DNA from: Pelagibius sp037652055
GTDB taxonomy: Bacteria; Pseudomonadota; Alphaproteobacteria; Kiloniellales; Kiloniellaceae
DNA: 64,000 bases
Direction of reading: 5' to 3'
NCBI RefSeq assembly: GCF_037652055.1
Contig: NZ_JBBKAH010000008.1
Span: 1-64,000 of the forward strand
The position numbers and the translations under genes were made by a program. This document shows positions 33,031-47,370 of this stretch, piece after piece; positions within the stretch are counted from its first letter, which is position 1; each line of letters begins with the position of its first letter. The notes beneath the pieces were generated by a model that worked only from the letters and a program-made list of their open reading frames with translations, did not search any database and was not told the DNA's origin.

Positions 33031-33795
33031 ATGCTGGCCGAGCTGCTCCCTCAACAGGCATTCTCCTTGCTGCTGGTTTTCGTGCGGCTCGGCGCCGCGC
33101 TGATGCTGATGCCCGGCTTCGGCGAGGCCTACATCTCGCCGCGCATCCGCCTGCTGATTGCGCTGACCGTCAGCGTGGTGGTGCTGCCGATCCTGCCGCC
33201 GGTGCTGCCGGCGCTGCCCGACAGCGCCATGGCGCTGTTCCTGCTTATCTTCGGCGAGGTCTTCGTCGGCTTCTTTCTCGGCTCCGTGTCGCGCATCTTG
33301 ATGGCCGCGCTCTCCATCGGCGGCATGATGATCGCGATGGTGACCGGCCTTGCCAACGCGCTCACCAACGATCCCACGGCGGCCCAGCAGGGCTCCATCG
33401 CCGGCTCCTTCCTTTCCATGATGGCGCTGCTCATCATCATCACCCTGGATCTGCACCACGTGCTGCTGCGCGGCGTGATCGAGAGCTACCAGATCTTCGT
33501 GCCGGGCCAGCCGCTCCTGGTCGGCGACTTCTCCGAGATGGTCACCCGGGTGGTCTCCAAGACCTTCCTGCTCGGCTTTCAGATCGCGTCGCCCTTCGTC
33601 GCCGTGGCGCTGATCTTCAACCTCGGGCTCGGCCTGCTGTCGCGCCTGATGCCGCAGATGCAGGTCTTCTTCATCGCCATTCCGCTGCAGATCGTCGTCG
33701 GCTTGGGCATCCTGATGATCGCCCTGCCGGCGTTGCTGGCCTGGTTCATCGCCGGCTTCGAGGAAGTCATGCTGCCCTTCGCCGGGCTGCGCTGA
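33031..33795 (+). CDS. fliR: Flagellar export gate protein FliR
   Basis: This 254-residue membrane protein is the third export-gate component. It has several membrane helices and the pattern LVFVRLGAALMLMPGFGEAYISPRIRLLIALTVSVVVLP, GSIAGSFLSMMALLIIITLDLHHVLLRGVIESY and GLLSRLMPQMQVFFIAIPLQIVVGL. It lies between fliQ and flhB. Confidence 0.96.
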   Translation: MLAELLPQQAFSLLLVFVRLGAALMLMPGFGEAYISPRIRLLIALTVSVVVLPILPPVLPALPDSAMALFLLIFGEVFVGFFLGSVSRILMAALSIGGMMIAMVTGLANALTNDPTAAQQGSIAGSFLSMMALLIIITLDLHHVLLRGVIESYQIFVPGQPLLVGDFSEMVTRVVSKTFLLGFQIASPFVAVALIFNLGLGLLSRLMPQMQVFFIAIPLQIVVGLGILMIALPALLAWFIAGFEEVMLPFAGLR

Positions 33796-33813
33796 GGCGG
33801 GGAGAGGTCCAGC

Positions 33814-34899
33814 ATGGCCGGCGAAGACGACGACTCACAAAAAACAGAAGACCCGACAAGCAAACGCCTGTCCGACGCCCGCGAGAAGGGCCAGGTCCCG
33901 CGCTCCCAGGAAGTCTCGCACTGGTTCATGATCCTGGCCATGGCGCTGGTGGTCGGCATCTTCTCACCGTCGCTCTCGGCCGACATCGGCGGGGTGCTGC
34001 GCCCCTTCCTGGAGCAGCCGCACCTCATGTCGCTGGAGGGCAACGCCATGCGCGACCTCCTCGGCCTCACGGTGTTCGCCGTTCTGAAGGTGTCGCTGAT
34101 CCCCCTGGCGATCATCCTGGCGGCGGGGCTGGCCGCCGGCACGATCCAGAACGGCATCATCGTCACCACCGAGCAGATCCGCCCCAAGCTCTCGAAGATC
34201 TCGTTCAAGAGCGGCTTCAAGAAGATGTTCTCGACCCGCGCGCTGGCCGACTTCCTGAAGGGCATGCTGAAGCTCGCCGTCGTCGGCGCCGTGGTCATGA
34301 TGATCGTCTGGCCGGACCGCGACAGCCTGCAGATGATTCCCACCATGGCGGTGGAGGACATGCTGGCCATGGTGCGCGACGAAGCGGTCAAGGTGATCAT
34401 CGGCGTGCTGGCGGTGATGACCCTCATCACGCTGGCCGACGTCATGTATCAGCGCTACATGCACATGAAAGAGCTGCGCATGACCAAGCAGCAGATCAAG
34501 GACGAGCACAAGCAGTCCGAGGGCGATCCGTTGATCAAGGGCCGGCTGCGCCAGATCCGGGTGGAGCGCGCAAGGAAGCGCATGATGGCGGCGGTACCCG
34601 AGGCCGACGTGGTGATCACCAACCCGACCCACTATGCCATCGCCCTGAAGTACGACCAGCGCACCATGGAGGCGCCCCGCGTGGTCGCCAAGGGCGTCGA
34701 CAACATCGCCTTGCGCATCCGCGAGATCGCCGAGGAGCATGGCGTGGCCGTCGTCGAGAACCCGCCGGTCGCCCGCGCGCTGCATGCCGCCGTGGAGATC
34801 GACCAGGAGATCCCGCCGGAGCACTACAAGGCGGTCGCCGAGATCATCGGCTACGTCATGCGCCTGAAGAAGGGCCTGCCGGCGCGCCGTCCGCGCTAG
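33814..34899 (+). CDS. flhB: Flagellar export switch protein FlhB
   Basis: This 361-residue protein switches export from hook to filament substrates. A charged N-terminus (DDSQKTEDPTSKRLSDAREKGQVPRSQEV) is followed by four membrane helices and a cytoplasmic domain with the self-cleavage motif NPTH (residues 270-273). It is the last gene of the flgB operon. A separate FlhB C-terminal-like protein is encoded at 30380-30745. Confidence 0.97.
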   Translation: MAGEDDDSQKTEDPTSKRLSDAREKGQVPRSQEVSHWFMILAMALVVGIFSPSLSADIGGVLRPFLEQPHLMSLEGNAMRDLLGLTVFAVLKVSLIPLAIILAAGLAAGTIQNGIIVTTEQIRPKLSKISFKSGFKKMFSTRALADFLKGMLKLAVVGAVVMMIVWPDRDSLQMIPTMAVEDMLAMVRDEAVKVIIGVLAVMTLITLADVMYQRYMHMKELRMTKQQIKDEHKQSEGDPLIKGRLRQIRVERARKRMMAAVPEADVVITNPTHYAIALKYDQRTMEAPRVVAKGVDNIALRIREIAEEHGVAVVENPPVARALHAAVEIDQEIPPEHYKAVAEIIGYVMRLKKGLPARRPR

Positions 34900-34938
34900 G
34901 CCTGGTGCATGCGGCCATTCACTAACGTCGTGCACTGC

Positions 34939-34990
34939 TGTCGTCCCGTGGAGAGGGCAATGGATCCCGGCATCAAGTGCCGGGATGACA
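34939..34990. repeat. Dispersed palindromic intergenic repeat
   Basis: TGTCGTCCC near the left end pairs with GGGATGACA at the right end. An inner perfect stem, ATCCCGGC / GCCGGGAT (34964-34986), surrounds ATCAAGT. The reverse strand reads TCATCCCGGCACTTGATGCC, a pattern I know as a widespread alphaproteobacterial intergenic repeat. Here it may also terminate flhB transcription. It lies in the 243-bp flhB-cckA gap. Confidence 0.6.
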
Positions 34991-35060
34991 GCCTTCAGGA
35001 GGCAGGGTGCGGGCAATTCAGCCCGCGACAGATGCCGCTCAGCACCGATATGTCTTGGCC

Positions 35061-35081
35061 CCTTGGTTAATCTTGGTTAAC
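35061..35081 (+). promoter_or_regulatory. Direct repeat with TTAA half-sites upstream of cckA
   Basis: CCTTGGTTAA is directly followed by TCTTGGTTAAC, giving TTAA-N6-TTAAC, one base short of CtrA spacing. It ends 62 bp before the cckA start. Possible feedback control by CtrA is inference. Confidence 0.35.
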
Positions 35082-35142
35082 CATTTGCCGCTACTTTGCG
35101 AATCGGAAAGCGGCACCAAGAGGGACCGGGGAGGCCCCCCAT

Positions 35143-37515
<2,373 letters not shown>

Positions 37516-37536
37516 ATTGGTCAGGGAAGAACTGGG

Positions 37537-37917
37537 ATGATCTGTGTTCTGCGCATTGGCGGCGCAACGGTTGATCCCGCTGCCGTGGTAGACGTCCTGA
37601 AGCTGGAGCCTTACCGGGTCGACACCCCCGGACAAGATGGCGCCGAGGTAGTCTGCCTGCATTATAATGTGGGGGATGAGGACAGTCCCAATGACCTCGT
37701 TTCGAAAATCGAAGAGTTTCTTTCAGGTCATGCCGAACGATTGGCGGCCCTGTCTCGCCTCGATGACGTGGAGTTTCGCATCCTCGATATCGGGCTTATG
37801 CTGGACGACAACAAGGTGATGGTTTCGATAGACTTGGGCGAAACGCTGATCCACCGGCTCTCGGAGTTCCGCCTGTCGCTCTCGGTAGCGACCTACTTGT
37901 CGGACTCTCGCTCGTAG
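37537..37917 (+). CDS. DUF4279-like protein, probably acquired
   Basis: This 126-residue protein matches the DUF4279 layout: ICVLRIGGATVDPAAVVDVLKLEPYRV at the N-terminus, a central helix IEEFLSGHAERLAALSRLDD, and a C-terminal DLGETLIHRLSEFRLSLSVATYLSDS. Its GC content is visibly lower than its neighbours (102 of 180 bases over 37561-37740, against 44 of 60 in cckA at 37141-37200). It sits between cckA and a second copy of the cckA tail, so it looks inserted. DUF4279 proteins have no established function, and some occur as immunity proteins, which is not shown here. Confidence 0.65.
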   Translation: MICVLRIGGATVDPAAVVDVLKLEPYRVDTPGQDGAEVVCLHYNVGDEDSPNDLVSKIEEFLSGHAERLAALSRLDDVEFRILDIGLMLDDNKVMVSIDLGETLIHRLSEFRLSLSVATYLSDSRS

Positions 37918-37924
37918 ACGTCCG

Positions 37925-37975
37925 TTCGGCCTCGGAAAATTCGCCGAGATGGTGAAGGAAGTGCTCGGCAACTAG
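37925..37975 (+). pseudogene. Second, diverged copy of the cckA 3' end
   Basis: An in-frame stretch encodes FGLGKFAEMVKEVLGN then a stop, against FSLKQLAGKVKEVLGE at the end of cckA (9 of 16 identical). The 18 bases GTGAAGGAAGTGCTCGGC are the same in both. It has no start codon or receiver core. It is probably a relic of a cckA receiver end from another allele or paralogue, displaced by the insertion at 37537-37917. Confidence 0.75.
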
Positions 37976-38048
37976 CGGTTCGCGAATGTTCTCCCCTCCG
38001 GCCCCGGACATCACCAACTAGGGCAATTTGTCTCAACTTTTAGGGAAT

Positions 38049-38063
38049 GTTCTCATTTTGATC
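38049..38063 (+). promoter_or_regulatory. LexA-like site upstream of recA
   Basis: GTTC-tcatttt-GATC is one mismatch from the alphaproteobacterial LexA box GTTC-N7-GTTC and lies 92 bp before the recA start. SOS control of recA makes the location plausible. Confidence 0.5.
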
Positions 38064-38085
38064 CGCTTTTTGCTGGACGCGATGA

Positions 38086-38100
38086 GAACAAAGCTGGTAC
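38086..38100 (-). promoter_or_regulatory. Second LexA-like site upstream of recA
   Basis: GAAC-aaagctg-GTAC reads GTAC-N7-GTTC on the minus strand, also one mismatch from consensus. It lies 55 bp before recA. The two sites face each other. Confidence 0.45.
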
Positions 38101-38154
38101 AGATGGGCTGCATTGCAGTCCCTCACCCCCTATGACATAAGGGAGCTCAAGCCC

Positions 38155-39246
<1,092 letters not shown>

Positions 39247-39301
39247 TCCGGCGGCACCTCACCTGAGATCTCAGGTGAGGTGGGTGCCCCAAGCCAACGA
39301 A

Positions 39302-39327
39302 AAAACGGGCCCGAAAGGGCCCGTTTT
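39302..39327. terminator. Bidirectional terminator between recA and ialB
   Basis: AAAACGGGCCC pairs with GGGCCCGTTTT around a GAAA tetraloop, followed by CTTTTTCT. It can stop both recA and the converging ialB gene. Confidence 0.92.
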
Positions 39328-39367
39328 CTTTTTCTAAGTCAGCTACTTATGGGGCTTGTCTCAGATA

Positions 39368-40021
39368 TTACTGGATCGATCCGTAACCGGCGGTGAATCC
39401 CGCCAGCGAGATCGGCAGGTTCAGCCCTTCGCCCTGGCCGTTGTCGACCCTCGCGACCGCCTGGGCGCCGGCCTTGAAGGCGCTGACCGCCGGTTCATTC
39501 AGCGGCACGAAAGCCGTGCAGCCGTCGCGGCGGCAGACCTGGAAGGGCACCTGGCGGATCTCCGCGCCGTCGACGCTGAGCTGCAGGCCTTGCGTCAGCG
39601 GCACGCCCAGCGGCATGGCGATCACCGCGCCGGCCTGGCGCTGGGGGCCGAAGAAGCCGATGGTGATCTTGAGGATCGGGTTCTGCGTGTTGCGGTCCGA
39701 GACCTGCTGGATGAGGAAGCAGACCTCCTGCTTGCCGGCTGGCGGCGGCGAGGCCTGCGGCGGCGGATTGGGCGTGCAGCGCCGCATCCAGTCGCCGAAC
39801 TGCTGGTCCGGCGCGGCCGGCGCCTGGCCCTGCGGCGCCGGCGCGGGCTGTTGCGTCTGGGCCTGGGCGCCCGTGGTGAAACCCTGCAAGGCGGCGGCGA
39901 GAACGGCCGTCAGCGCTGCGCCGCGCAGGAGAGCGGTCAGGCCGGCGGACAGCGCCGCGGGCTTGAGGCCACGATGAAGGCTGCCGCCGGAAGGGCGGAG
40001 CGACATGTCGAAGTGAGGCAT
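39368..40021 (-). CDS. Invasion-associated locus B (IalB) family protein
   Basis: This 217-residue secreted protein has a signal peptide (core at about residues 25-45, ending GAQAQ) and a Pro/Gln/Ala linker. The IalB domain follows: FGDWMRRCTPNP, GKQEVCFLIQQVSDRNTQNPILKITIGFFGP, LPLGVPLTQGLQLSVDG-like and VCRRDGCTAFVPLNE, with conserved cysteines. The family is widespread in alphaproteobacteria and its role outside Bartonella is unclear. An internal ATG (residue 6) may be the true start. Confidence 0.87.
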   Translation of the reverse strand: MPHFDMSLRPSGGSLHRGLKPAALSAGLTALLRGAALTAVLAAALQGFTTGAQAQTQQPAPAPQGQAPAAPDQQFGDWMRRCTPNPPPQASPPPAGKQEVCFLIQQVSDRNTQNPILKITIGFFGPQRQAGAVIAMPLGVPLTQGLQLSVDGAEIRQVPFQVCRRDGCTAFVPLNEPAVSAFKAGAQAVARVDNGQGEGLNLPISLAGFTAGYGSIQ

Positions 40022-40278
40022 GGGGGTGAAACTAACTCCTGCGACGGGGCTTGGCTAGGCTAAGTCTGTGACCCTGCCCGGTTGCTTGTCCTGGGCCCTC
40101 ACATAGGGGGCGGGACGGCAAAATGCCAGGGTCTTTCATCGTTTTTACCGCCGGGCCCTGCAGGGCCTTTCAGTGGACAGCCCCCCTGGGGCACGCTACA
40201 ACGCTGCGCTTTCGCGCGCCTGGCGCGCCCCGCAATCCGCGGGGACCGCGGGCCGCCGCTAGAAATTAGAAGGGTTCC

Positions 40279-40295
40279 AGCTTGCGATGCAAGCT
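40279..40295 (+). promoter_or_regulatory. Inverted repeat in the alaS leader
   Basis: AGCTTGC-gat-GCAAGCT lies 22 bp before the alaS ATG and just before the AAGGG that may bind ribosomes. It could be an RNA hairpin or a protein-binding palindrome. AlaRS of E. coli represses its own gene through a palindrome near its promoter, so autoregulation is conceivable. The rest of the 295-bp ialB-alaS gap is GC-rich with one further hairpin (40228-40244). Confidence 0.4.
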
Positions 40296-40316
40296 AAGGG
40301 ATAATATCTACTAATC

Positions 40317-42980
<2,664 letters not shown>

Positions 42981-43031
42981 GCCCTGGGCCGCGCTGGCCG
43001 CCTCGTAAGAACCGCGCGTAAGTGAAAAAGA

Positions 43032-43061
43032 AAACGGGCCGCGCTTTCGCGCGGCCCGTTT
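43032..43061. terminator. Bidirectional terminator after alaS
   Basis: AAACGGGCCGCGC pairs with GCGCGGCCCGTTT around a TTTC loop, with A-runs before and CGTTTGC after. It serves alaS and the converging cyclophilin gene. Confidence 0.9.
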
Positions 43062-43088
43062 CGTTTGCTCTGCCCTGAAGGCGCCGCT

Positions 43089-43649
43089 TCAGTTCTTGAT
43101 GTCGGCCTCGACCTTCAGCGAAATGATCTTGTCGGGGTCGCGCACCGTGCCGCTCTGGTCGCCGCGCGGCGCCTTCTTGATCTGGTCGACGTACTCCATG
43201 CCTTCGATGACGCGGCCCCAGACGGTGTACTGCTTGTCGAGGAAGCGCGCCGGCGCGAAGGTGATGAAGAACTGGCTGTTGGCGCTGTTGGGGTCCTGGG
43301 TGCGCGCCATGCCGATGACGCCGCGCTCGAAGGGCTCGGCGGAGAACTCGGCCGGCAGGTCGGGCAGGTCGGAGCCGCCGCGCCCGGTGCCGGTCGGGTC
43401 ACCGGTCTGCGCCATGAAGCCTTCCATGACACGGTGGAACACGATGCCGTCGTAAAAGCCCTGGCGCGTCAGCGTCTTGATGCGTTCGACGTGCTGTGGG
43501 GCGAGGTCCGGCAGCATCTCGATCTTCACGATGCCGTCTTTCAGCTCCATGACCAGGACGTTCTCGGGATCCGGCGCGGCGCCGGCATCGCTGGTTTGAA
43601 TCGTCATGGCTAGTAATCCAATTGCAATGAGAGAAAACAGGGACTTCAT
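43089..43649 (-). CDS. Cyclophilin-type peptidyl-prolyl isomerase, exported
   Basis: This 186-residue proline isomerase has cyclophilin motifs: GFYDGIVFHRVMEGFMAQTGDPTGTGRGGSDLP, GVIGMARTQDPNSANSQFFITF and KQYTVWGRVIEGMEYVDQI. A signal peptide (residues 1-24) precedes PDPENVLVMELKDG, so it is probably periplasmic. The ATG has a strong ribosome-binding site (AAGGGAG), which rules against the internal ATG at residue 15. It is downstream of icd on the same strand. Confidence 0.92.
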   Translation of the reverse strand: MKSLFSLIAIGLLAMTIQTSDAGAAPDPENVLVMELKDGIVKIEMLPDLAPQHVERIKTLTRQGFYDGIVFHRVMEGFMAQTGDPTGTGRGGSDLPDLPAEFSAEPFERGVIGMARTQDPNSANSQFFITFAPARFLDKQYTVWGRVIEGMEYVDQIKKAPRGDQSGTVRDPDKIISLKVEADIKN

Positions 43650-43697
43650 GCGAAGAACTCCCTTGTATTGGGGGTGAGGGTCAGCACCTGGGCACGC

Positions 43698-44912
43698 TCA
43701 GCCCATGGCCTTCTGCAGGTTTTTGTCCAGCTTTTCCATGAACTCGTCGGTGGTCATCCACTTCTGGTCCGGGCTGATCAGCAGCGCCAGATCCTTGGTC
43801 ATGTGGCCGTCCTCGACGGTCTGGATGCAGACCTTCTCCAGCGTCTCGGCGAACTTCACCACCTCCGGCGTGCCGTCGAACTCGCCGCGGAAGTGCAGGC
43901 CGCGGGTCCAGGCGAAGATCGAGGCGATCGGGTTGGTCGAGGTCGGCTTGCCCTGCTGGTGCAGGCGGTAGTGGCGCGTCACCGTGCCGTGCGCCGCCTC
44001 GGCCTCGACGGTCTTGCCGTCGGGCGTCATCAGCACCGAGGTCATCAGGCCCAGCGAGCCGAAGCCCTGCGCCACGGTGTCGGACTGCACGTCGCCGTCG
44101 TAGTTCTTGCAAGCCCAGACGTAGCCGCCGGACCACTTCATCGCGGCCGCCACCATGTCGTCGATCAGGCGGTGCTCGTAGTGGATGCCCTTGGCCTCGA
44201 AGGCCTTCTTGAAGTCCTTGTCGTAGACTTCCTGGAAGATGTCCTTGAAGCGCCCGTCGTAGACCTTGAGGATGGTGTTCTTGGTCGAGAGGTAGACCGG
44301 CCAGCCGAGATTGAGGCCGTAGTTCAGGCACGCGCTGGCAAAGCCGCGGATCGACTCGTCCAGGTTGTACATGCCCATGGCGACGCCGGCTTCGGGGAAG
44401 TCGAAGATGTCGTAGCTGGTCGCCTTGCCGCCGTCGGCCGGCTGGAAGGTCATGGTCAGCTTGCCGGGGCCGGGCACCTTGAAGTCGGTGGCGCGGTACT
44501 GGTCGCCGAAGGCATGGCGGCCGATGACGATGGGCTGGGTCCAGCCGGGCACCAGGCGCGGCACGTTGCTGATGATGATCGGCTGGCGGAAGATGGTGCC
44601 GCCGATGATGTTGCGCAGGGTGCCGTTGGGCGAGCGCCACATCTTCTTGAGGCCGAATTCCTCGACGCGGCCCTCGTCCGGGGTGATGGTCGCGCACTTC
44701 ACGCCGACACGGTACTTCTTGATCGCCTCGGCGGCGTCGACGGTGATCTGGTCCTCGGTCTCGTCGCGCTTTTCGACCGAGAGGTCGTAGTACTTCAGGT
44801 CGACGTCAAGGTAGGGGAGAATCAGCGTGTCCTTGATTTTCGCCCAGATGATGCGAGTCATCTCGTCGCCATCGAGCTCGACAATCGGGTCCTTGACCTT
44901 GATTTTCCCCAT
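43698..44912 (-). CDS. icd: NADP-dependent isocitrate dehydrogenase
   Basis: This 404-residue TCA-cycle enzyme oxidises isocitrate to 2-oxoglutarate. It is of the eukaryote-like dimeric type: MGKIKVKDPIVELDGDEMTRIIW, SPNGTLRNIIGGTIFRQPI, WACKNYDGDVQSDTVAQGFGSLGLMTSVL and EAAHGTVTRHYR. The ATG at 44912 follows a GGAGG site. A longer in-frame start upstream lacks support. Confidence 0.97.
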   Translation of the reverse strand: MGKIKVKDPIVELDGDEMTRIIWAKIKDTLILPYLDVDLKYYDLSVEKRDETEDQITVDAAEAIKKYRVGVKCATITPDEGRVEEFGLKKMWRSPNGTLRNIIGGTIFRQPIIISNVPRLVPGWTQPIVIGRHAFGDQYRATDFKVPGPGKLTMTFQPADGGKATSYDIFDFPEAGVAMGMYNLDESIRGFASACLNYGLNLGWPVYLSTKNTILKVYDGRFKDIFQEVYDKDFKKAFEAKGIHYEHRLIDDMVAAAMKWSGGYVWACKNYDGDVQSDTVAQGFGSLGLMTSVLMTPDGKTVEAEAAHGTVTRHYRLHQQGKPTSTNPIASIFAWTRGLHFRGEFDGTPEVVKFAETLEKVCIQTVEDGHMTKDLALLISPDQKWMTTDEFMEKLDKNLQKAMG

Positions 44913-45032
44913 ATTTTTCCTCCGGGAGTGCTGACCAGGACGGCCGGGACTGCATGTCCGCGGCCGGATTTTGCGGCGCAAGATAGCAGGCTGCCCGCTC
45001 TGCGCAAGATCGGCTGCGCAAGCGCGATGGGC

Positions 45033-45620
45033 CTACATGCGCTCGATCTTGTCGGGCAGGCTGGGGCGCGGGGCGTTGGCGGCGGCTTCCAGCACCTGGT
45101 CGACGCGCTCGACCACATGGAACAGCCCGGCACTGCCGCCGCGCAGGTAGCCCTCGGCGGTCTGATGCTCGACAAGGCGCAGCAGCGGGTCCCAGAACCC
45201 TTCCAGGTTGACGAAGATGATCGGCTTGTCGTGCAGCTTCAGCTGGCGCCAGGTGATGATCTCGAAGGCCTCGTCCAGGGTGCCGAGGCCGCCGGGCAGG
45301 GCGCAGAAGGCGTCGGAGCGCTCGGCCATCAGCTGCTTGCGGGCATGCATCGAATCGACCACCAGGTACTCCGTGGCGCTGCGGTTGCCGGCCTCCAGGT
45401 CCTCCAGGTGCTGCGGGATGATGCCGACGACCCGCCCGCCGGCTGCCTGGGCCCCCGCGGCGACCGCCCCCATCATGCCGACGCGCCCGCCGCCGTAGAC
45501 GATGTCGACCGCGGCGCGGGCGGCCAGCGTGCCCAGTTCCCGGGCGGCTTCCAGGTGGCTGGGGCGGACCTGGCTGGAGGAGCCGCAATAGACGCAGAGC
45601 GCTCGGATGGTCATGTTCAC
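45033..45620 (-). CDS. LOG family (cytokinin phosphoribohydrolase-like) protein
   Basis: This 195-residue protein has the LOG signatures: CVYCGSSSQVRP, VYGGGRVGMMGAVA, MHARKQLMAERSDAF and the PGGLGTLDE motif (PGGxGTxxE). Bacterial members hydrolyse nucleoside 5'-monophosphates at the base and are often mislabelled lysine decarboxylase. It is a single gene upstream of icd, 120 bp away. Confidence 0.92.
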   Translation of the reverse strand: MNMTIRALCVYCGSSSQVRPSHLEAARELGTLAARAAVDIVYGGGRVGMMGAVAAGAQAAGGRVVGIIPQHLEDLEAGNRSATEYLVVDSMHARKQLMAERSDAFCALPGGLGTLDEAFEIITWRQLKLHDKPIIFVNLEGFWDPLLRLVEHQTAEGYLRGGSAGLFHVVERVDQVLEAAANAPRPSLPDKIERM

Positions 45621-45810
45621 AAACTCGTTACCGGCAGGTCCCTGAACAGGACGTCATTGAATTCACACACCCATTCAGTAGTCTGGGGGCGCGTCACTTC
45701 TCGTGATCGCCTTGTAGCACAGGCCTGTCACTCCCATCCAGATCAGGTCGCCTCGGGGCTAGGTCCGAATGCCGCTCGGATTGGCGCGCTGAGAAACCAA
45801 CAAACGCTAT

Positions 45811-45836
45811 GCCCGCGTGCTGACCGCACAGCGGGC
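45811..45836 (+). promoter_or_regulatory. Hairpin in the cytochrome c' leader
   Basis: GCCCGC-GTGC pairs with GCAC-a-GCGGGC around TGACC with one bulged A. It lies just before the ribosome-binding site of the cytochrome c' gene. It may stabilise the mRNA or attenuate upstream transcription. The surrounding 240-bp gap shows no gene. Confidence 0.45.
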
Positions 45837-45860
45837 GTAAACAAGGAAGGAGCGGGTCAT

Positions 45861-46388
45861 ATGAAAAGCAAGAGCATCCTCAAGGCCGCGGGCGTCGTCG
45901 CGGTTGCTGCCGGTGTTGTCGTCGGGGCGAACTCGCTGGGCATCGCCGCCCAGGGCAACCTGGTGCAGCTTGCCGACGCGGCGCAGATGGCGGCCGTGAA
46001 GGAGCGCCAGGAACTCATGAAGTCGATCGGCGGCAACATGAAGACCCTCACCGAGTACGTGAAGGGAGAGGGTGGACACACCGCCGACGCCGCGGAGACG
46101 GCGGCGATGAAGATCAACGAGCTCGCCGGACAGATTCCTGCCGCCTTCGAGACCGAGGCGAGCCTTTCCGAAATGGACGCGGTCGGCAAGAACCGCGGCA
46201 AGCCGGAAATCTGGCTGATGTGGGACGCGTTCGTCGAGGACGCCAAGATCCTCGAGACCAAGAGCGCCGACCTGGCGGGCGTCATCAAGGGCGGCGACAT
46301 GGCGGCCGTGCAGGCCGCTTTCGGCGATATGGGCAAGAACGGCTGCGGCGGGTGCCACGAAGACTTCCGCGGCCCGAAGGTCGAGTAG
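45861..46388 (+). CDS. Cytochrome c' precursor
   Basis: This 175-residue periplasmic cytochrome has a signal peptide (residues 1-29, core AAGVVAVAAGVVVGANSLGIA). The four-helix c' body starts AAVKERQELMKSIGGNMKTL, and the single haem site is C-terminal (GCGGCHEDFRG). Cytochromes c' bind NO and CO and may protect against nitrosative stress. The ATG has GGAAGGAG upstream. The diheme cytochrome gene follows 8 bp later. Confidence 0.93.
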   Translation: MKSKSILKAAGVVAVAAGVVVGANSLGIAAQGNLVQLADAAQMAAVKERQELMKSIGGNMKTLTEYVKGEGGHTADAAETAAMKINELAGQIPAAFETEASLSEMDAVGKNRGKPEIWLMWDAFVEDAKILETKSADLAGVIKGGDMAAVQAAFGDMGKNGCGGCHEDFRGPKVE

Positions 46389-46396
46389 CCCGCGGG

Positions 46397-47353
46397 GTGC
46401 TCAACGGCACGGGATTGCGCTTTCTGAAATGGCAGTGGGGGCGGGCGGCGAGGCCCGCCCTGCTGCCGGCCGTCCTTGCCGCCGTGCTGCTGCTGCTCGC
46501 CGTGCCCCACGGTGTCGCCCAACAGGACGGCAGCGCGGCCGAGGCGGCGCCGCTGGAGGACCCGGCGGTCGAACGCGGCCGCTACGTCTTCCAGGCCGCC
46601 GGCTGTCTCGGCTGCCACACCGACAGCAAAGGGGGCGGCGCGCCGCTGGCCGGCGGGCGGGCCCTGGTCACGCCGTTCGGCACCTTCATCACGCCCAACA
46701 TCACGCCGGACCCGGCGACGGGCATCGGCGCCTGGCGCGTGGCCGATCTGGCGCGCGCGCTGCGCGACGGCACTTCGCCCGACGGCGATCCCTACTATCC
46801 GGCGTTTCCCTATCCCTCCTACGCCGGCATGACCGACCAGGACATTGCCGACCTCTACGCCTATCTCATGGCGCAGCCGGCGGTGACGCAGAGTAATCGC
46901 GACCACGATCTCGGCTTTCCCTTCAACCTGCGCTTCACCCTCGGCATCTGGCAGGCGCTCTACCATGACAGCGCCGCCTTCACGCCCGAGGCGGGCAGGG
47001 ATGCAACGTGGAACCGCGGCGCCTACCTGGTGCGGCACCTCGGCCACTGCGGCGAGTGCCATTCGCCGCGCGGCTTTCTCGGCGCGGTGGACACCAGCCG
47101 CGAACTCGCCGGCAATCCGCAGGGTCCCGAGGGGGGCAAGATACCTAACCTCACGCCGGGCCCCGGCGGGCTCGGTGACTGGAGCGAATCGGACATCGCC
47201 TATGCGTTGAAATCCGGGATTACGCCCGATGGCGACTTCCTCGGAGAGGCAATGGGCGAGGTGATCGAAAACTCCACGGGCAAGCTGACGGACCAGGATC
47301 TGGCCGCAATTGCCAACTATCTCAAGAGTTTACCGGCTCTAGCCACGCCCTGA
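46397..47353 (+). CDS. Diheme c-type cytochrome
   Basis: This protein of about 318 residues has a signal peptide (hydrophobic core ALLPAVLAAVLLLLAVP) and two c-type haem sites, CLGCH and CGECH. The pattern AAGCLGCHTDSKGGGAPLAGGRALVTPFGTFITPNITPDPATGIG is that of cytochrome subunits of alcohol or sorbitol dehydrogenases. It probably passes electrons with the cytochrome c' encoded just upstream. The start is uncertain: GTG at 46397 is the best fit and no ATG is available. Confidence 0.87.
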   Translation: MLNGTGLRFLKWQWGRAARPALLPAVLAAVLLLLAVPHGVAQQDGSAAEAAPLEDPAVERGRYVFQAAGCLGCHTDSKGGGAPLAGGRALVTPFGTFITPNITPDPATGIGAWRVADLARALRDGTSPDGDPYYPAFPYPSYAGMTDQDIADLYAYLMAQPAVTQSNRDHDLGFPFNLRFTLGIWQALYHDSAAFTPEAGRDATWNRGAYLVRHLGHCGECHSPRGFLGAVDTSRELAGNPQGPEGGKIPNLTPGPGGLGDWSESDIAYALKSGITPDGDFLGEAMGEVIENSTGKLTDQDLAAIANYLKSLPALATP

Positions 47354-47370
47354 GGCCGCACGGCCTGCCA

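Noticed and set aside
37978..37995. GTTC-N6-GTTC after the cckA tail copy as a LexA box
   Set aside because: The spacer is six rather than seven bases, and it lies farther from recA than the two better candidates.
43668..45860. Long plus-strand open frame running into the cytochrome c' gene
   Set aside because: It is antisense to icd and the LOG gene, has no domain, and the cytochrome starts cleanly at 45861 with its own ribosome-binding site and signal peptide.
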